Part shown: positions 9,518 to 18,021 of the stretch, one piece after another
Layout of the letters: each line of letters starts with the position of its first letter
How positions within the stretch are numbered: the first letter of the stretch is position 1
Source: Peptococcaceae bacterium BRH_c23
Lineage (GTDB): Bacteria > Bacillota_B > Desulfitobacteriia > Desulfitobacteriales > Desulfitobacteriaceae
DNA: 54,644 nucleotides
Assembly (NCBI GenBank): GCA_000961805.1
Contig: LADV01000259.1
Coordinates: forward strand, 1 to 54,644
Direction of reading: 5' to 3'
The notes under the pieces: generated by a model
What the model saw: the letters and a program-made list of their open reading frames with translations, nothing else
What the model was told of the DNA's origin: nothing
Databases searched by the model: none
Translations under genes and position numbers: made by a program

Positions 9518-10051
9518 CTACTTTTTAGTTCGTCCATACACAGCCCAACCGAACAACATCGAGGTCACAATAATAAAGGCCGGATGAATATTGGCTAAAT
9601 AGAGCAAAGCGATGGTTACAACCGCGATTCCCCAAGTACTACTGGTCGGAAACGCTTTTTTGCCCATATCATAAGCAGTTTCCGCGACAAGAACTACGAC
9701 GACTGGACGGACAGCCTGAAGCATAGCCTTAAGTTCTGGTGAATTAGAATATTTCATAATCAGACTGCCTAGAAAAACCACAACGATCACCGTTGGAGCG
9801 ACTGTTCCTAATACAGCGGCTAAAGCTCCCAGCCAACCAGCTACCTTATAACCGATATAGGCCGCCATTTTTGTCGCAATAGGCCCAGGTAAGGCGTTAC
9901 CGATCGCTAGGGAATCCGCAAACTCTTCGTTATCCATCCACTTATATCGATCAACAGCTTCTGCTTTCACAAGGGGAATCAGTGAAGGACCTCCACCAAA
10001 ACCTAGATTTGAAGCACGGGTAAAGCCTATAAACAGGTCCCAGAGTTTCAT
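9518..10051 (-). CDS. Chromate transporter family protein, half-size (second)
   Basis: A membrane protein of the ChrA family in its half-size form, which works as a pair with the neighbouring copy. It has the motifs FGGGPSLIPL near the N-terminus and ALPGPIATKMAAYIGY, plus about five hydrophobic segments. The length of 177 residues is typical of short ChrA proteins. The start at 10051 (MKLWDLF) is preferred over an upstream TTG because AAGGGG precedes it. Its sequence is clearly paralogous to the gene at 10096-10623. The real anion carried in this operon is unknown; chromate resistance is only the family name. Confidence 0.88.
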   Translation of the reverse strand: MKLWDLFIGFTRASNLGFGGGPSLIPLVKAEAVDRYKWMDNEEFADSLAIGNALPGPIATKMAAYIGYKVAGWLGALAAVLGTVAPTVIVVVFLGSLIMKYSNSPELKAMLQAVRPVVVVLVAETAYDMGKKAFPTSSTWGIAVVTIALLYLANIHPAFIIVTSMLFGWAVYGRTKK

Positions 10052-10095
10052 TAGCAAACCATCCCCTTTTAACACCAATTAAATAATACTATAGT

Positions 10096-10623
10096 TCAAC
10101 GAAAAACTACTAACCCAAATGCCATAGCTAAGACAATAATTAAAGCAGGATGTAGCTTCAACCAATATAACGAAACCACCGTCCCCAAAGCTATGCCCCA
10201 AGTTATTAGATTTGGGAAAGATCCTATACTCATGTCAAAAGCAGTTTGAGCTATTAAGACTACAACAACGGGGCGTACTCCCTTTAGCATTCCTTTTAAG
10301 ACTGGAGAATTCGAGTACTTCATTAAAAACCGTGCCAGTAAAATGACAGCCAGCGCGGTAGGTAGGATCACTCCTATTAAGGCTGCTAAGGCTCCTAACC
10401 AGCCGGCCTCTTGATACCCAACATATCCCGCCAATTTAGTAGCAATTGGACCTGGCAGAGCATTTCCAACGGCAAGTGCATCTGTAAACTCCGCGTTCGT
10501 CATCCAGTGATACCGCTCTACCACTTCAATTTTAATGAGAGGAATAACTGCTGGCCCACCGCCGAAGCCCAGGTTACTAGCTCTAGCAAAAGCAATTAGC
10601 AAATCCCAAAGTTGTGATAACAT
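10096..10623 (-). CDS. Chromate transporter family protein, half-size (first)
   Basis: The first of two adjacent half-size ChrA proteins (175 residues), with FGGGPAVIPL and ALPGPIATKLAGYVGY motifs and five or so membrane segments. GGAAGGAG sits ten bases before the ATG. It opens the operon ChrA-ChrA-HIT-M20, and its promoter region carries two copies of the presumed GntR operator. Two half-size proteins with opposite membrane orientation are the usual arrangement, giving one functional transporter. Confidence 0.9.
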   Translation of the reverse strand: MLSQLWDLLIAFARASNLGFGGGPAVIPLIKIEVVERYHWMTNAEFTDALAVGNALPGPIATKLAGYVGYQEAGWLGALAALIGVILPTALAVILLARFLMKYSNSPVLKGMLKGVRPVVVVLIAQTAFDMSIGSFPNLITWGIALGTVVSLYWLKLHPALIIVLAMAFGLVVFR

Positions 10624-10706
10624 TGTATTTCATCTCCTTCCTCTGTCCAGATTAAATTCCCTTGATCAAATATTCCAGACTTGTCTCTGTTAGTTTTCTT
10701 AGCGTA

Positions 10707-10775
10707 AGTATAAAGCCTTAAGTCCAGAAATTCAATAGATTTGGTATACCATATTAGTGATTTTTGTATACCAAA
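10707..10775 (-). promoter_or_regulatory. Promoter and GntR operators for the ChrA operon
   Basis: The minus strand has TTGAAT (10730-10735), a 17-base spacer and TATACT (10707-10712). Six bases above the -35 box is the perfect palindrome TGGTATACCA (10742-10751). A second, imperfect copy, TTTGTATACCAAA (10763-10775), lies about two helix turns further up. The TGGT-N-ACCA shape fits operators of GntR/FCD regulators, and the same palindrome sits at the regulator's own promoter. Confidence 0.7.
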
Positions 10776-10856
10776 TTTTCGTTAACGATTGATTAATTGA
10801 TTGAGTACTACTCTCCTAAAATAAATCCGCTAAGGTATGCACCTTTAAGTATTCTC

Positions 10857-11525
10857 TCAAAAAGCCATCTCCAAATAAGCTTTGCTCGAATTTTCCGCGT
10901 GTCTTTTGCCGGTGGCCTCAGCTTCTGAGCTGTCATGTCTACGTAGAGCCTCAATGATCGCACTGTGTTCCACCCATACTTCTTCAGGTCGCCCAGGTTT
11001 AGAATAGGCCACTTGAGTGAACTTCGTTATATACTCGTGCAAGGTATTAAGAAAATCGTAGACTCTTGGGCTTTCAGCTGCTCTATAAATTATCTCATGA
11101 AATTTATCGTTCAATTGGTTGGATTTTTTAAGGTTTCCTTTTCTATGTTCGTCTGAAATCTGCATGGATAACGCTTCCAAACGGGCTAATTCCCGAGGTC
11201 TAATTTTCGAAGCTGCAATCCCGCAAATAAGCGCTTCTAATGATGTCCTAATCACCAGAATCTCTACAATATCTGCCTTGGTGAATCCAGAAACCACTAC
11301 CCCTTTGCGCGGAATATGAGTTACCAACCTTTCCAAGACAAGCTTGTGAATTGCTTCGCGTACCGGAGTCCTGCTAATCCCCAGTTGTTCTGCAATAATA
11401 CGTTCCACAAGTCTCTGTCCCGGTTCTAACTTTTTGTCTAGAATAGCATTTCTGAGAATTGAAAACACCGAATCCCGGATATGACCTTTGTCATCGAACT
11501 TAATAGGTGAAAAATGATGTGCCAC
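10857..11525 (-). CDS. GntR-family transcriptional regulator, FCD type
   Basis: An N-terminal winged helix (SVFSILRNAILDKKLEPGQRL, then AEQLGISRTPVREAIHKL) is followed by an all-helical FCD ligand-binding domain with metal-binding-type residues (NDKFHEIIY, HSAIIEALRRHD). The frame can be read from 11576, but that ATG lies inside the -10 box TATAAT. GTG 11525 has GGGGGGAAGG directly upstream, so this start is chosen (222 residues). Operators at its own promoter and at the ChrA operon promoter suggest it controls both. FCD regulators often respond to small carboxylic acids; the effector here is unknown. Confidence 0.88.
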   Translation of the reverse strand: MAHHFSPIKFDDKGHIRDSVFSILRNAILDKKLEPGQRLVERIIAEQLGISRTPVREAIHKLVLERLVTHIPRKGVVVSGFTKADIVEILVIRTSLEALICGIAASKIRPRELARLEALSMQISDEHRKGNLKKSNQLNDKFHEIIYRAAESPRVYDFLNTLHEYITKFTQVAYSKPGRPEEVWVEHSAIIEALRRHDSSEAEATGKRHAENSSKAYLEMAF

Positions 11526-11574
11526 ATTCCTTCCCCCCCTATAGAAACTTTTAATGACCTCTACTTTCAACGCC

Positions 11575-11623
11575 ATTATAAATCCATTGCTAGCCTAAAG
11601 GCAAGTAAAACATGGTATACCAT
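11575..11623 (-). promoter_or_regulatory. Promoter and operator of the GntR regulator gene
   Basis: The minus strand shows TTGCCT (11599-11604), an 18-base spacer and TATAAT (11575-11580). Seven bases above the -35 box lies the perfect 12-base palindrome ATGGTATACCAT (11612-11623), the same core as at the ChrA promoter and in the same place relative to the -35 box. Confidence 0.7.
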
Positions 11624-11768
11624 ATTCCAAAAACCAAACAAGTTATCCCACAGAGCAATGAATCTTGGCAATTCTTATGGATCACGTAATATTAGAATCA
11701 CACCATAACCAAACGATCTTCTTAATCATATAATGGAGTCAGAAAGATTTCATCTAGGAGGGCTAACT

Positions 11769-12326
11769 ATGTTTAGTTATAGCAAGCCATTATTTTATCC
11801 GGTTCAGGTTCAACTCCGTGACCCGGTGTTTGGCCAAGTATTAATGGAGCATTATGGTGGCAAGGACAGTGAATATTCCGCGGCGTCTCAATACCTAAAT
11901 CATCGTTCCAACCTGCGCAACCGATATCTTCGTGATCTATTGGGGCTCATTGCAGCGGAAGAAATGGGTCACATGGAAATGATCGCCGTCGCTATTAACA
12001 AGTTAGGAGGGCCACCATTATCTTACGTTAATTCGCAAGGAATCCCTTGGAATATCAGTTATGTCGATCAAAGCTTAGACCCCATCGCGATGCTCCAAGC
12101 TGACGTGGAAGCAGAGGTTCGGGCCCGGATTCTATACAATAAGCACTTTACAATGACCAAAGACCCGGGGCTTAAAAAGATGATTAGTTTCTTGGGGAGC
12201 AGGGAAGATGTTCATAAACACCTTTTCCAAAAAGCTCAGATGATGATTCAACAAGGAGCACCTCCTGAACAATTTAATGAGTTACTCGTTGAGTATAAAA
12301 TGAGTCTGCAGATATTTGAGAATTAG
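11769..12326 (+). CDS. cotJC: Manganese catalase-like spore coat protein (CotJC type)
   Basis: A ferritin-like four-helix protein of the manganese catalase/CotJC family (185 residues). It shows metal-ligand glutamates and histidines in AAEEMGHMEMIAVAINKLGG and in DVEAEVRARILYNKHF, with EDVHKHLF later. The start at 11769 (MFSYSKPLFYPVQVQLRDP) has AGGAGGG eight bases upstream and fits the family N-terminus, so an in-frame ATG at 11733 is rejected. It stands alone on the plus strand without the cotJA/cotJB genes often beside it. It suggests a spore former. Confidence 0.88.
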   Translation: MFSYSKPLFYPVQVQLRDPVFGQVLMEHYGGKDSEYSAASQYLNHRSNLRNRYLRDLLGLIAAEEMGHMEMIAVAINKLGGPPLSYVNSQGIPWNISYVDQSLDPIAMLQADVEAEVRARILYNKHFTMTKDPGLKKMISFLGSREDVHKHLFQKAQMMIQQGAPPEQFNELLVEYKMSLQIFEN

Positions 12327-12370
12327 AGTGCTAGTGAACTGGTTCAACTAAGGCTCAAATGCCTAAAAAT

Positions 12371-12409
12371 ATGAGCAAACTGTATCCAATCATGATACAG
12401 TTTGCTCAT
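12371..12409. terminator. Bidirectional terminator between cotJC and the AOR operon
   Basis: A perfect 16-bp stem, ATGAGCAAACTGTATC and its complement around a seven-base loop. On the minus strand it is followed by ATTTTTAGG, so it serves the aldehyde oxidoreductase operon best, and it may also stop cotJC transcripts. Confidence 0.85.
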
Positions 12410-12477
12410 TTCCTAACTGATTTTAGCCAATTAAATATAGTCTTGACCATTTCTTGTCTACATCCCCATAACTCAGC

Positions 12478-12726
12478 TTAACCCCCGCTTGCAGGACTGA
12501 GTAATGCCAACTCATCACCCGCTTTGAGCACCACAGAAAAACGCTTATTTCCACTGATTTGCTGTTTATTGACAAACATAATTGCTTCTATTAGGTCCTG
12601 TTCTGAGATGTTGGGACAGCTTTGCCTGATCTCATTTAAGACCTGTCTTACTGTTCCTTCTTTTACAAGCAACTGCCTTATACTGCAGTCCACACTAATC
12701 AACCCAAAACACTTAACAGTAATCAT
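12478..12726 (-). CDS. MoaD/ThiS-like sulfur carrier protein
   Basis: An 82-residue ubiquitin-fold protein ending in SPASGG; the terminal Gly-Gly is the thiocarboxylation site of MoaD/ThiS proteins. It overlaps the preceding aldehyde oxidoreductase stop by four bases. Such MoaD paralogues next to AOR genes probably supply sulfur for the tungsten or molybdenum pterin cofactor of that enzyme. ATG start at 12726. Confidence 0.87.
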   Translation of the reverse strand: MITVKCFGLISVDCSIRQLLVKEGTVRQVLNEIRQSCPNISEQDLIEAIMFVNKQQISGNKRFSVVLKAGDELALLSPASGG

Positions 12727-14627
12727 ACACCATAGTCTTCCAAACCTAACTTCTTCAGTCTACGTTTTGTTGGCACACCCTGGTCATCCCAGCCTCTGAT
12801 TTTGTAGTAGTCCTTAAGCATTCCTTGCAGTTTAACCTGACTGTCAGCATCCTCTGCCCTTTGCAGTTCACTGGTAAGTCTCTTGGGCAGAGTATCATCA
12901 CTACCCTTCAGACCTTGTCTCAGGTTGATAATCCTTTCTAGATTATAGCCCCTTTCACCAGTCTTGATAAAGCTTCCAATCGTTGCATTAAAGCCTGTCA
13001 CTGCTTTAATGGAATATGGATGGGGCAGGATACTCTTAAGGTTAAAGTTCATTAAACTTGTATGGTTATGCAAAAGGCCCACTAGCCAACTAAAAGAAGG
13101 GATTGCCTTGTTAATAAACCTTACAAGACTCTGATTCGGATTTTTCACCAACACCTCTGGTAGTAATGAATAAGTGGTAAATAGACAGGTACCACCAGCT
13201 GATACGGCCTCCATCAAATCCTGAAAGAAGATGGTATAGGCAGCTTTTCCGCTGGCAATCTTTCCACTCACGTTCAGTCCCAGCCCTTCAAGCACAACCA
13301 GATAACCTCCGTTTAAGTGACAACCCCCTCTGTTTGACGTTGCATACCCTAAGCCCATTCCCTGAGCTGCACGTGGTTCATAAGCAGCAATTTCCAGACC
13401 CTTAACATTCATGGCAAAGTCACTACCGCCATATCTTTCTGAAATGCGTTTTGTTCCTTCCGCCAATACATCTCCAATTCCTTCACGAGTCGCTACTTGT
13501 TTAACTAATTCCTCTAGAAGTGAGCAATCGCCAAACGTTAAACCATTCTTCCATAAACCTTTTTCATTGAGCTCCATTGCAAAACCAACACTACTGCCAA
13601 AGCTAATGGTATCAAGTCCATACTCGTCACAGAGATGATTGAGGTTTAAGATACTTTGCAGATCATTGTTCAGCAGATTGCTGCCAAGCAAGCCCAAAGT
13701 TTCTAGCTCAGGCCCTTTAACTTCTTTTCCATAGGCTTTAACCACCCTGCCACACTGTATTGGGCAAGTCACACAGCCCTTATTTTTTATTGTATAATCT
13801 TGCTTTAATGTTTCACCATTAATCGCTTCAAAGTCGTCATAATTACCCCTTGAATAATTCTTGGTCGCCAGTTGATTGCGAAAATTCATCATACTTACAA
13901 GCCCAGCAGTTCCAAGCTTTGGCAGCTGTTCACCTGTAAGTAGATGTGACTTAAGCTTTTTAATCCAATTCTGGTTGTGCTTTTTGAAACCTTCCTGAGC
14001 GGAAATTTCTATGTTCTCTTTTCCGCTGGCAACAATCCCTTTAAGATTCTTGAAGCCAAACACAGCACCAACTCCACCACGCCCCGCTGCACGCTCCTCA
14101 CTGATCACAGCAGCATACCTGACCATATTTTCACCAGCAATTCCTATGACGAACTTGCCTCTGCCTTTTCCACCCAACAGGTCTTGAGCCTCACCTGTAT
14201 TTTTGCCCCATAAATGTTCAGCATTTTTGATTGTAATATCTTCAGATGTAATATCAATATAGACCTTTTCTTTGCTTTTTCCGCAAATAACAAGTCCATC
14301 GTAACCGGCACGCTTAAGGTGCAACCCAAAGCTTCCACCACAATTTGAGGAAACCAACAGACCTGTTAAAGGGGAAATTGTGGACACATTGAATCTGGAG
14401 GAACAGGGTGATGTTGAACTGGTAAGAGGGGAAGTCGTGATCACAATTATGTTTTCCTCAGAAAAAGCTTCCACCTTACTCTTGAAAGAATCATAAATGA
14501 CTTTTGCAGCCAGCGTTTTGCCGCCTATAAACAGTTCTCGATCCTGATCGGATACAAGATAGTCTCCTACTATACCACTGCTCAAATTAATCTTAGCGAT
14601 TTTCCCAGCATAACCAACCATATTCAC
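12723..14627 (-). CDS. aor: Aldehyde ferredoxin oxidoreductase (tungsten type)
   Basis: An oxygen-sensitive enzyme interconverting aldehydes and carboxylic acids with ferredoxin as electron partner. The N-terminal domain is recognisable by GYAGKIAKINLSSG and EERAAGRGGVGAVFGFKNLK. The Fe4S4 cluster ligands are CVTCPIQC (C-x2-C-x3-C) near residues 290-297 and a fourth Cys in GGTCLFTTY, as in the family. The length is 634 residues, normal for AOR. It sits between the alcohol dehydrogenase (adjacent, one base apart) and the MoaD-like gene. The pair could detoxify aldehydes or run acid-aldehyde-alcohol conversion. Substrate preference cannot be read from sequence. Confidence 0.93.
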   Translation of the reverse strand: MNMVGYAGKIAKINLSSGIVGDYLVSDQDRELFIGGKTLAAKVIYDSFKSKVEAFSEENIIVITTSPLTSSTSPCSSRFNVSTISPLTGLLVSSNCGGSFGLHLKRAGYDGLVICGKSKEKVYIDITSEDITIKNAEHLWGKNTGEAQDLLGGKGRGKFVIGIAGENMVRYAAVISEERAAGRGGVGAVFGFKNLKGIVASGKENIEISAQEGFKKHNQNWIKKLKSHLLTGEQLPKLGTAGLVSMMNFRNQLATKNYSRGNYDDFEAINGETLKQDYTIKNKGCVTCPIQCGRVVKAYGKEVKGPELETLGLLGSNLLNNDLQSILNLNHLCDEYGLDTISFGSSVGFAMELNEKGLWKNGLTFGDCSLLEELVKQVATREGIGDVLAEGTKRISERYGGSDFAMNVKGLEIAAYEPRAAQGMGLGYATSNRGGCHLNGGYLVVLEGLGLNVSGKIASGKAAYTIFFQDLMEAVSAGGTCLFTTYSLLPEVLVKNPNQSLVRFINKAIPSFSWLVGLLHNHTSLMNFNLKSILPHPYSIKAVTGFNATIGSFIKTGERGYNLERIINLRQGLKGSDDTLPKRLTSELQRAEDADSQVKLQGMLKDYYKIRGWDDQGVPTKRRLKKLGLEDYGV

Positions 14628-15827
14628 CTACTCCTTAATCACATGATAAATCTTCATCATATCCTCTTTCAACATAATCTTTGGCACAGGATAAAGCGGG
14701 TTGCTTTCTGCCAGAGCACGTTTTACCATCAGTGGAATATCGATCTCCACAATACCTTTGAACTTTTTGGGAATGCCCATACTTTGATTGAGTTGTTTTA
14801 TGGCCTCAATAAACTTCATTGCCTTTTGTTGCTTGGTGTCGGTCGGTGCACTTATACCAACCAAATCAGCTAATTCTGCTAAAGATTGGTGCACTGATTC
14901 ACCATAATACTCTAGGACATAGGGCAAGATGATAGCATTAGCTAGTCCATGAGGAGCCGAGTAAAATCCGCCTAGGGTATGGGCGATGGCATGCACATAA
15001 CCAACATAGGCCCGTGTGAAGGCAAGTCCTGCCAAATAGGAAGCCTGTTGCATATTAGCGCGGGCGACAAGGTTTGTACCGTTGGAATATGCCTCAAAGA
15101 TGTTTGCAAAAATTAACTTTATTGCCTCTCTGCTCAGCTGCTTTGTCTGTGTTGTGTTACTTCTGCCAATGTAAGCCTCGACGGCATGTGTCAAAGCATC
15201 AATTCCCGTAGTCGAAGTAATATGCGGCGGCAGATTAATAGTAAGCACCGGGTCAAGTACAGCATAATGTGGAATGAGTGAAGTGTCATTAATGGCATAC
15301 TTTTCATGGGTCTTGCTGTCGGTTATCACGGCAGCAATTGTGGTTTCACTCCCTGTACCAGAGGTTGTTGGAATGGCAAATAGCGGTGGGATCTTTTTCA
15401 AAACTTTAAAAACGCCCTTCATCTGAGAAATGGTCTTTCTAGGTCTTGCTACGCGCGCACCCACACCTTTTGCGCAATCCATCGGCGACCCGCCACCAAA
15501 AGCAACAATACCTTGGCAATTGTTTGCTTTGTAGATCTGCAATGCTTCCTCAATATTATCAATGGTTGGGTTCGGAACAGTCCTGTCATACACAACAAAG
15601 TCCACACCCTCAACACTTAAGCCTTTAAGTAATTCATCGAGCAGTCCAAGTGAGGCAATAATCTTGTCAGTTACTATCAAAACGCTGTTAATACCTTTGC
15701 TTTTTATTAGCTTGGGCAGCTTTTTCAAGCTGTTTGCTCCTTGAGTTAACTCGGGCTTACGCCAAGGCAGCAGGTAAGAAACCAATTTAAAAACACTTTG
15801 ATAAATCCTGCAATACAATTTATACAT
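14628..15827 (-). CDS. Iron-containing alcohol dehydrogenase
   Basis: An NAD(P)H-dependent group III alcohol dehydrogenase. It shows the coenzyme-binding GGGSPMDCAKGVG, TTSGTGSETT, and the metal-binding region HAIAHTLGGFYSAPHGLANAIILPYVLEY read in parts (HAIAHTLGG and PHGLANAI). The frame extends to 15863, but ATG 15827 (MYKLYCRIYQSVFK) has GAGGGGG nine bases upstream and a promoter begins above it, so 399 residues is preferred. It is the first gene of the ADH-AOR-MoaD operon. With AOR it can couple acid, aldehyde and alcohol pools. Confidence 0.92.
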   Translation of the reverse strand: MYKLYCRIYQSVFKLVSYLLPWRKPELTQGANSLKKLPKLIKSKGINSVLIVTDKIIASLGLLDELLKGLSVEGVDFVVYDRTVPNPTIDNIEEALQIYKANNCQGIVAFGGGSPMDCAKGVGARVARPRKTISQMKGVFKVLKKIPPLFAIPTTSGTGSETTIAAVITDSKTHEKYAINDTSLIPHYAVLDPVLTINLPPHITSTTGIDALTHAVEAYIGRSNTTQTKQLSREAIKLIFANIFEAYSNGTNLVARANMQQASYLAGLAFTRAYVGYVHAIAHTLGGFYSAPHGLANAIILPYVLEYYGESVHQSLAELADLVGISAPTDTKQQKAMKFIEAIKQLNQSMGIPKKFKGIVEIDIPLMVKRALAESNPLYPVPKIMLKEDMMKIYHVIKE

Positions 15828-15862
15828 TATAAACCCCCTCTTTCTATTCAAAGTTAATGGCA

Positions 15863-15934
15863 ATTATATGTAATGATTACTTTTTTCACAACCCCCTAAC
15901 CCTTCATATGTACTTATCTGTCGTCCGACCGACC
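15863..15934 (-). promoter_or_regulatory. Promoter and TetR operator of the ADH-AOR operon
   Basis: The minus strand has TTGTGA (15886-15891), a 17-base spacer and TATAAT (15863-15868). A GC-rich patch with CCGACCGACC (15925-15934) lies 33 bases above the -35 box. The same CCGACCGAC string occurs at the TetR gene's own promoter and contrasts with the AT-rich surroundings. Confidence 0.65.
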
Positions 15935-15951
15935 GATAGGCCCTAAAAAAA

Positions 15952-16527
15952 TTATTCAACCTTCGAAAAGATATCGGCTATGCCGTCAATGGGAATTTTT
16001 TCCACACCAAGTCTCCACTGAATTGTAAATCCGTCAAGTGCTGCTAGTATTATATAGGATAATACGCTATAATCGGCTGTTCTATTTTTTAATACCTTTC
16101 TCAAACCATCTTCCAGTGTTATTCTCCACTCCTTATATTTTTCTCGGAAGCGTTGCTTAAGAGGTTCATTGCTTGTTACTGCATCACTAATCAGGTAAAG
16201 ATGTAGCTTACCTCTGGTTTCTGCAGTGGATATTCTTTCGAATACCACCTTTAATATTTCCTCTGGCGCGATATTCTGTTCAATATTATCTATCCAGGAT
16301 AAAAGCTCTTCTGTTATTTGTTTAAGATGAATATCCGCAATGTCATAGATAATATCATTCTTATTCGAATAATAGTAATATAATGTTCCTTTGCTTATGC
16401 CAACTTCTTTTGAGATATCTGCCAGACTGGTATTTTTGACGCCCTTCTGGGCAATCAATTTACTTGCTGCATCAAGGATACTTTGTCGTGCACTGGTTAG
16501 TTGTCCTTCTGTATCTTCTTTACTCAT
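15952..16527 (-). CDS. TetR-family transcriptional regulator
   Basis: An N-terminal TetR helix-turn-helix (ILDAASKLIAQKGVKNTSLADI, then SKEVGISKGTLYYYYSNKND, in separate stretches) is followed by a helical ligand-binding domain of about 140 residues with no diagnostic motif. 191 residues, ATG start. Its own promoter and that of the downstream ADH-AOR operon share a CCGACCGAC operator-like sequence, so it probably represses both. The inducer may be an aldehyde, alcohol or fatty compound; that is a guess from context. Confidence 0.9.
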   Translation of the reverse strand: MSKEDTEGQLTSARQSILDAASKLIAQKGVKNTSLADISKEVGISKGTLYYYYSNKNDIIYDIADIHLKQITEELLSWIDNIEQNIAPEEILKVVFERISTAETRGKLHLYLISDAVTSNEPLKQRFREKYKEWRITLEDGLRKVLKNRTADYSVLSYIILAALDGFTIQWRLGVEKIPIDGIADIFSKVE

Positions 16528-16542
16528 TATTTCACCCCATAT

Positions 16543-16608
16543 CTCGGTCAGTCAGCCACCCGACCGACTTAGTAATTACATTGTAATTTTATTTTGACGA
16601 GTAGTCAA
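16543..16608 (-). promoter_or_regulatory. Promoter and operator of the TetR gene
   Basis: The minus strand has TTGACT (16603-16608), a 17-base spacer and TACAAT (16580-16585). Just downstream of the -10 box is an imperfect inverted repeat, GTCAGTC / GACCGAC (16549-16568), with the CCGACCGAC core also found at 15925. This placement fits autorepression. Confidence 0.65.
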
Positions 16609-16667
16609 CATGTTGGCATGGCGTCATAGCAATTCACAACTACGAATTAACTAAATAATTTAGCCCA

Positions 16668-16777
16668 AAAGGGACCGTATTGAAACTAAGTTGATATGCT
16701 CCTCCCCTGGTAGTAGGTTTTATTATTTAACCTGTCTACCATGGGGGGAACATATCAGTTTCGCCACGGCCCCTTTG
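16668..16777. repeat. Long imperfect hairpin (110 bases) between aroF and tetR
   Basis: Two arms of about 50 bases are nearly complementary. The left arm reads AAAGGG, CCGT, GAAACT, GATATG, TCC, CCC, TGGTAG and AGGTT in order; the right arm has the complements in reverse order. Between them are only small mismatches, one five-base bulge and a nine-base AT loop. There is no reading frame. It could be a miniature inverted-repeat element, a structured small RNA or a strong terminator. A CTTTT follows on the plus strand. A smaller hairpin (ATCTCTT/AAAGAGAT, about 16833-16805) just after aroF may be that gene's terminator. Confidence 0.6.
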
Positions 16778-16846
16778 CTTTTCCCACGATGGTGTGATTA
16801 ATCATCTCTTTCTCTTATTAAGGAAGAGATTTTTATATATCCAAAT

Positions 16847-17995
16847 TTATTTACTCCCTAAATGAGAAATAAGCGATAGATCCAGGTCTTTTTCTTTCAC
16901 TAATTTTCGCTTGATTTGGAATTGAACTGCCACCTCGAAAATTACAGGATAGATCTTCTTTACCAATTCTGAAGGGAGCTCTAATTCATTGCCAAGATTA
17001 ATAAGGCGCTGTAAAACTTCTCTTTCCCGAGCGGTATCCTTCACCCGATCCAGACGCTTTTGATCCGCTACTTTCTTGACGATTTGCATCCGAGCAGCTA
17101 GACATTCGATGATTGTTTGATCAATATCGTCAATTTGATTGCGCAAGGATTCAAGTGACTCCTCATCCTTTGTCTCACCACAGGCGAAGATTCTCTTGAC
17201 CGATTCGGCGACTACACCCAGTTCCCCAGCAAGTTGGATAAACTGTTCAGGGTGCAAAGACTGGGCTCCATCGCTGACTGCCTCGGCAGGATTAGGGTGC
17301 ATCTCGATCAATAGCCCATCCGCTCCGCAGGCAATAGCGGCCTTAGATAGGGATGCGATCAAATCTCTTCTGCCCGCTGCATGACTTGGATCGACAATCA
17401 CAGGTAGATGTGAAAGCTCTTTAGCGACTCCGACTGCACTAAGATCTAAGGTGTTACGAGTACTGGGTTCATAGGTGCGAATTCCCCGTTCACAAAGGAT
17501 AACCTGCGGGTTGCCAGCAGATAAAATATATTCAGCCGCCAGCAGCCATTCTTCTATCGTTGCCGATAAACCCCTTTTGAGAATTATCGGTTTGTTGATT
17601 TTACCAGCCATTTTTAGAAGCTCGAAGTTCTGCATATTTCGGGCACCGATTTGAATAATGTCAATCTCGTCGACCACTAACTCAAGGCTTGGAGCATCGA
17701 TGACTTCTGTAACACAAAGTAAATCCTGTTCCTTAGCAGCTTGCACTAAATAATTAAGCCCCTCCCTGCCCAAACCTTGGAAACTATAGGGGGAAGTACG
17801 TGGCTTGAAAACCCCACCCCGCAGAATTTTTCCTCCCGCTTTTTTTACGGTCTCAGCCGATTGACTCATCTGAATACTTGATTCTACCGCACAGGGTCCG
17901 CCTATGAGAATAATTTCCTTGCCCCCAATAGTTACCCCTTTAACCTCAATAGAACTACGTTCCGCCTTCAGTCCTGCTAATTTCAAATCTTTCAT
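16847..17995 (-). CDS. aroF: DAHP synthase fused to chorismate mutase
   Basis: A bifunctional aromatic amino acid enzyme. Residues 1-265 are a type I-beta 3-deoxy-7-phosphoheptulonate synthase (GGPCAVES, GGVFKPRTSPYSFQGLG, IILKRG, and DPSHAAGRRD motifs). Residues 275-365 are an AroQ-type chorismate mutase (SLRNQIDDIDQTIIECLAAR and REREVLQRL). At 382 residues it matches DAHPS-CM fusions in which the mutase domain also serves in feedback inhibition. The ATG has AGGGAGG eight bases upstream. The gene stands alone behind a T-box leader, so it is induced when an aromatic tRNA is uncharged. Confidence 0.94.
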   Translation of the reverse strand: MKDLKLAGLKAERSSIEVKGVTIGGKEIILIGGPCAVESSIQMSQSAETVKKAGGKILRGGVFKPRTSPYSFQGLGREGLNYLVQAAKEQDLLCVTEVIDAPSLELVVDEIDIIQIGARNMQNFELLKMAGKINKPIILKRGLSATIEEWLLAAEYILSAGNPQVILCERGIRTYEPSTRNTLDLSAVGVAKELSHLPVIVDPSHAAGRRDLIASLSKAAIACGADGLLIEMHPNPAEAVSDGAQSLHPEQFIQLAGELGVVAESVKRIFACGETKDEESLESLRNQIDDIDQTIIECLAARMQIVKKVADQKRLDRVKDTAREREVLQRLINLGNELELPSELVKKIYPVIFEVAVQFQIKRKLVKEKDLDLSLISHLGSK

Positions 17996-18021
17996 AGTAA
18001 TTGCCTCCCTTATTTTAAATT

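Noticed and set aside
9518..10623. Tandem ChrA genes as a frameshifted single full-length transporter
   Set aside because: Each has its own ribosome binding site and full half-size domain, the normal paired short-ChrA arrangement.
12478..12726. MoaD-like gene as a ThiS or a tRNA-modification carrier
   Set aside because: Overlap with the tungsten enzyme gene favours a cofactor role, and no thi genes are near.
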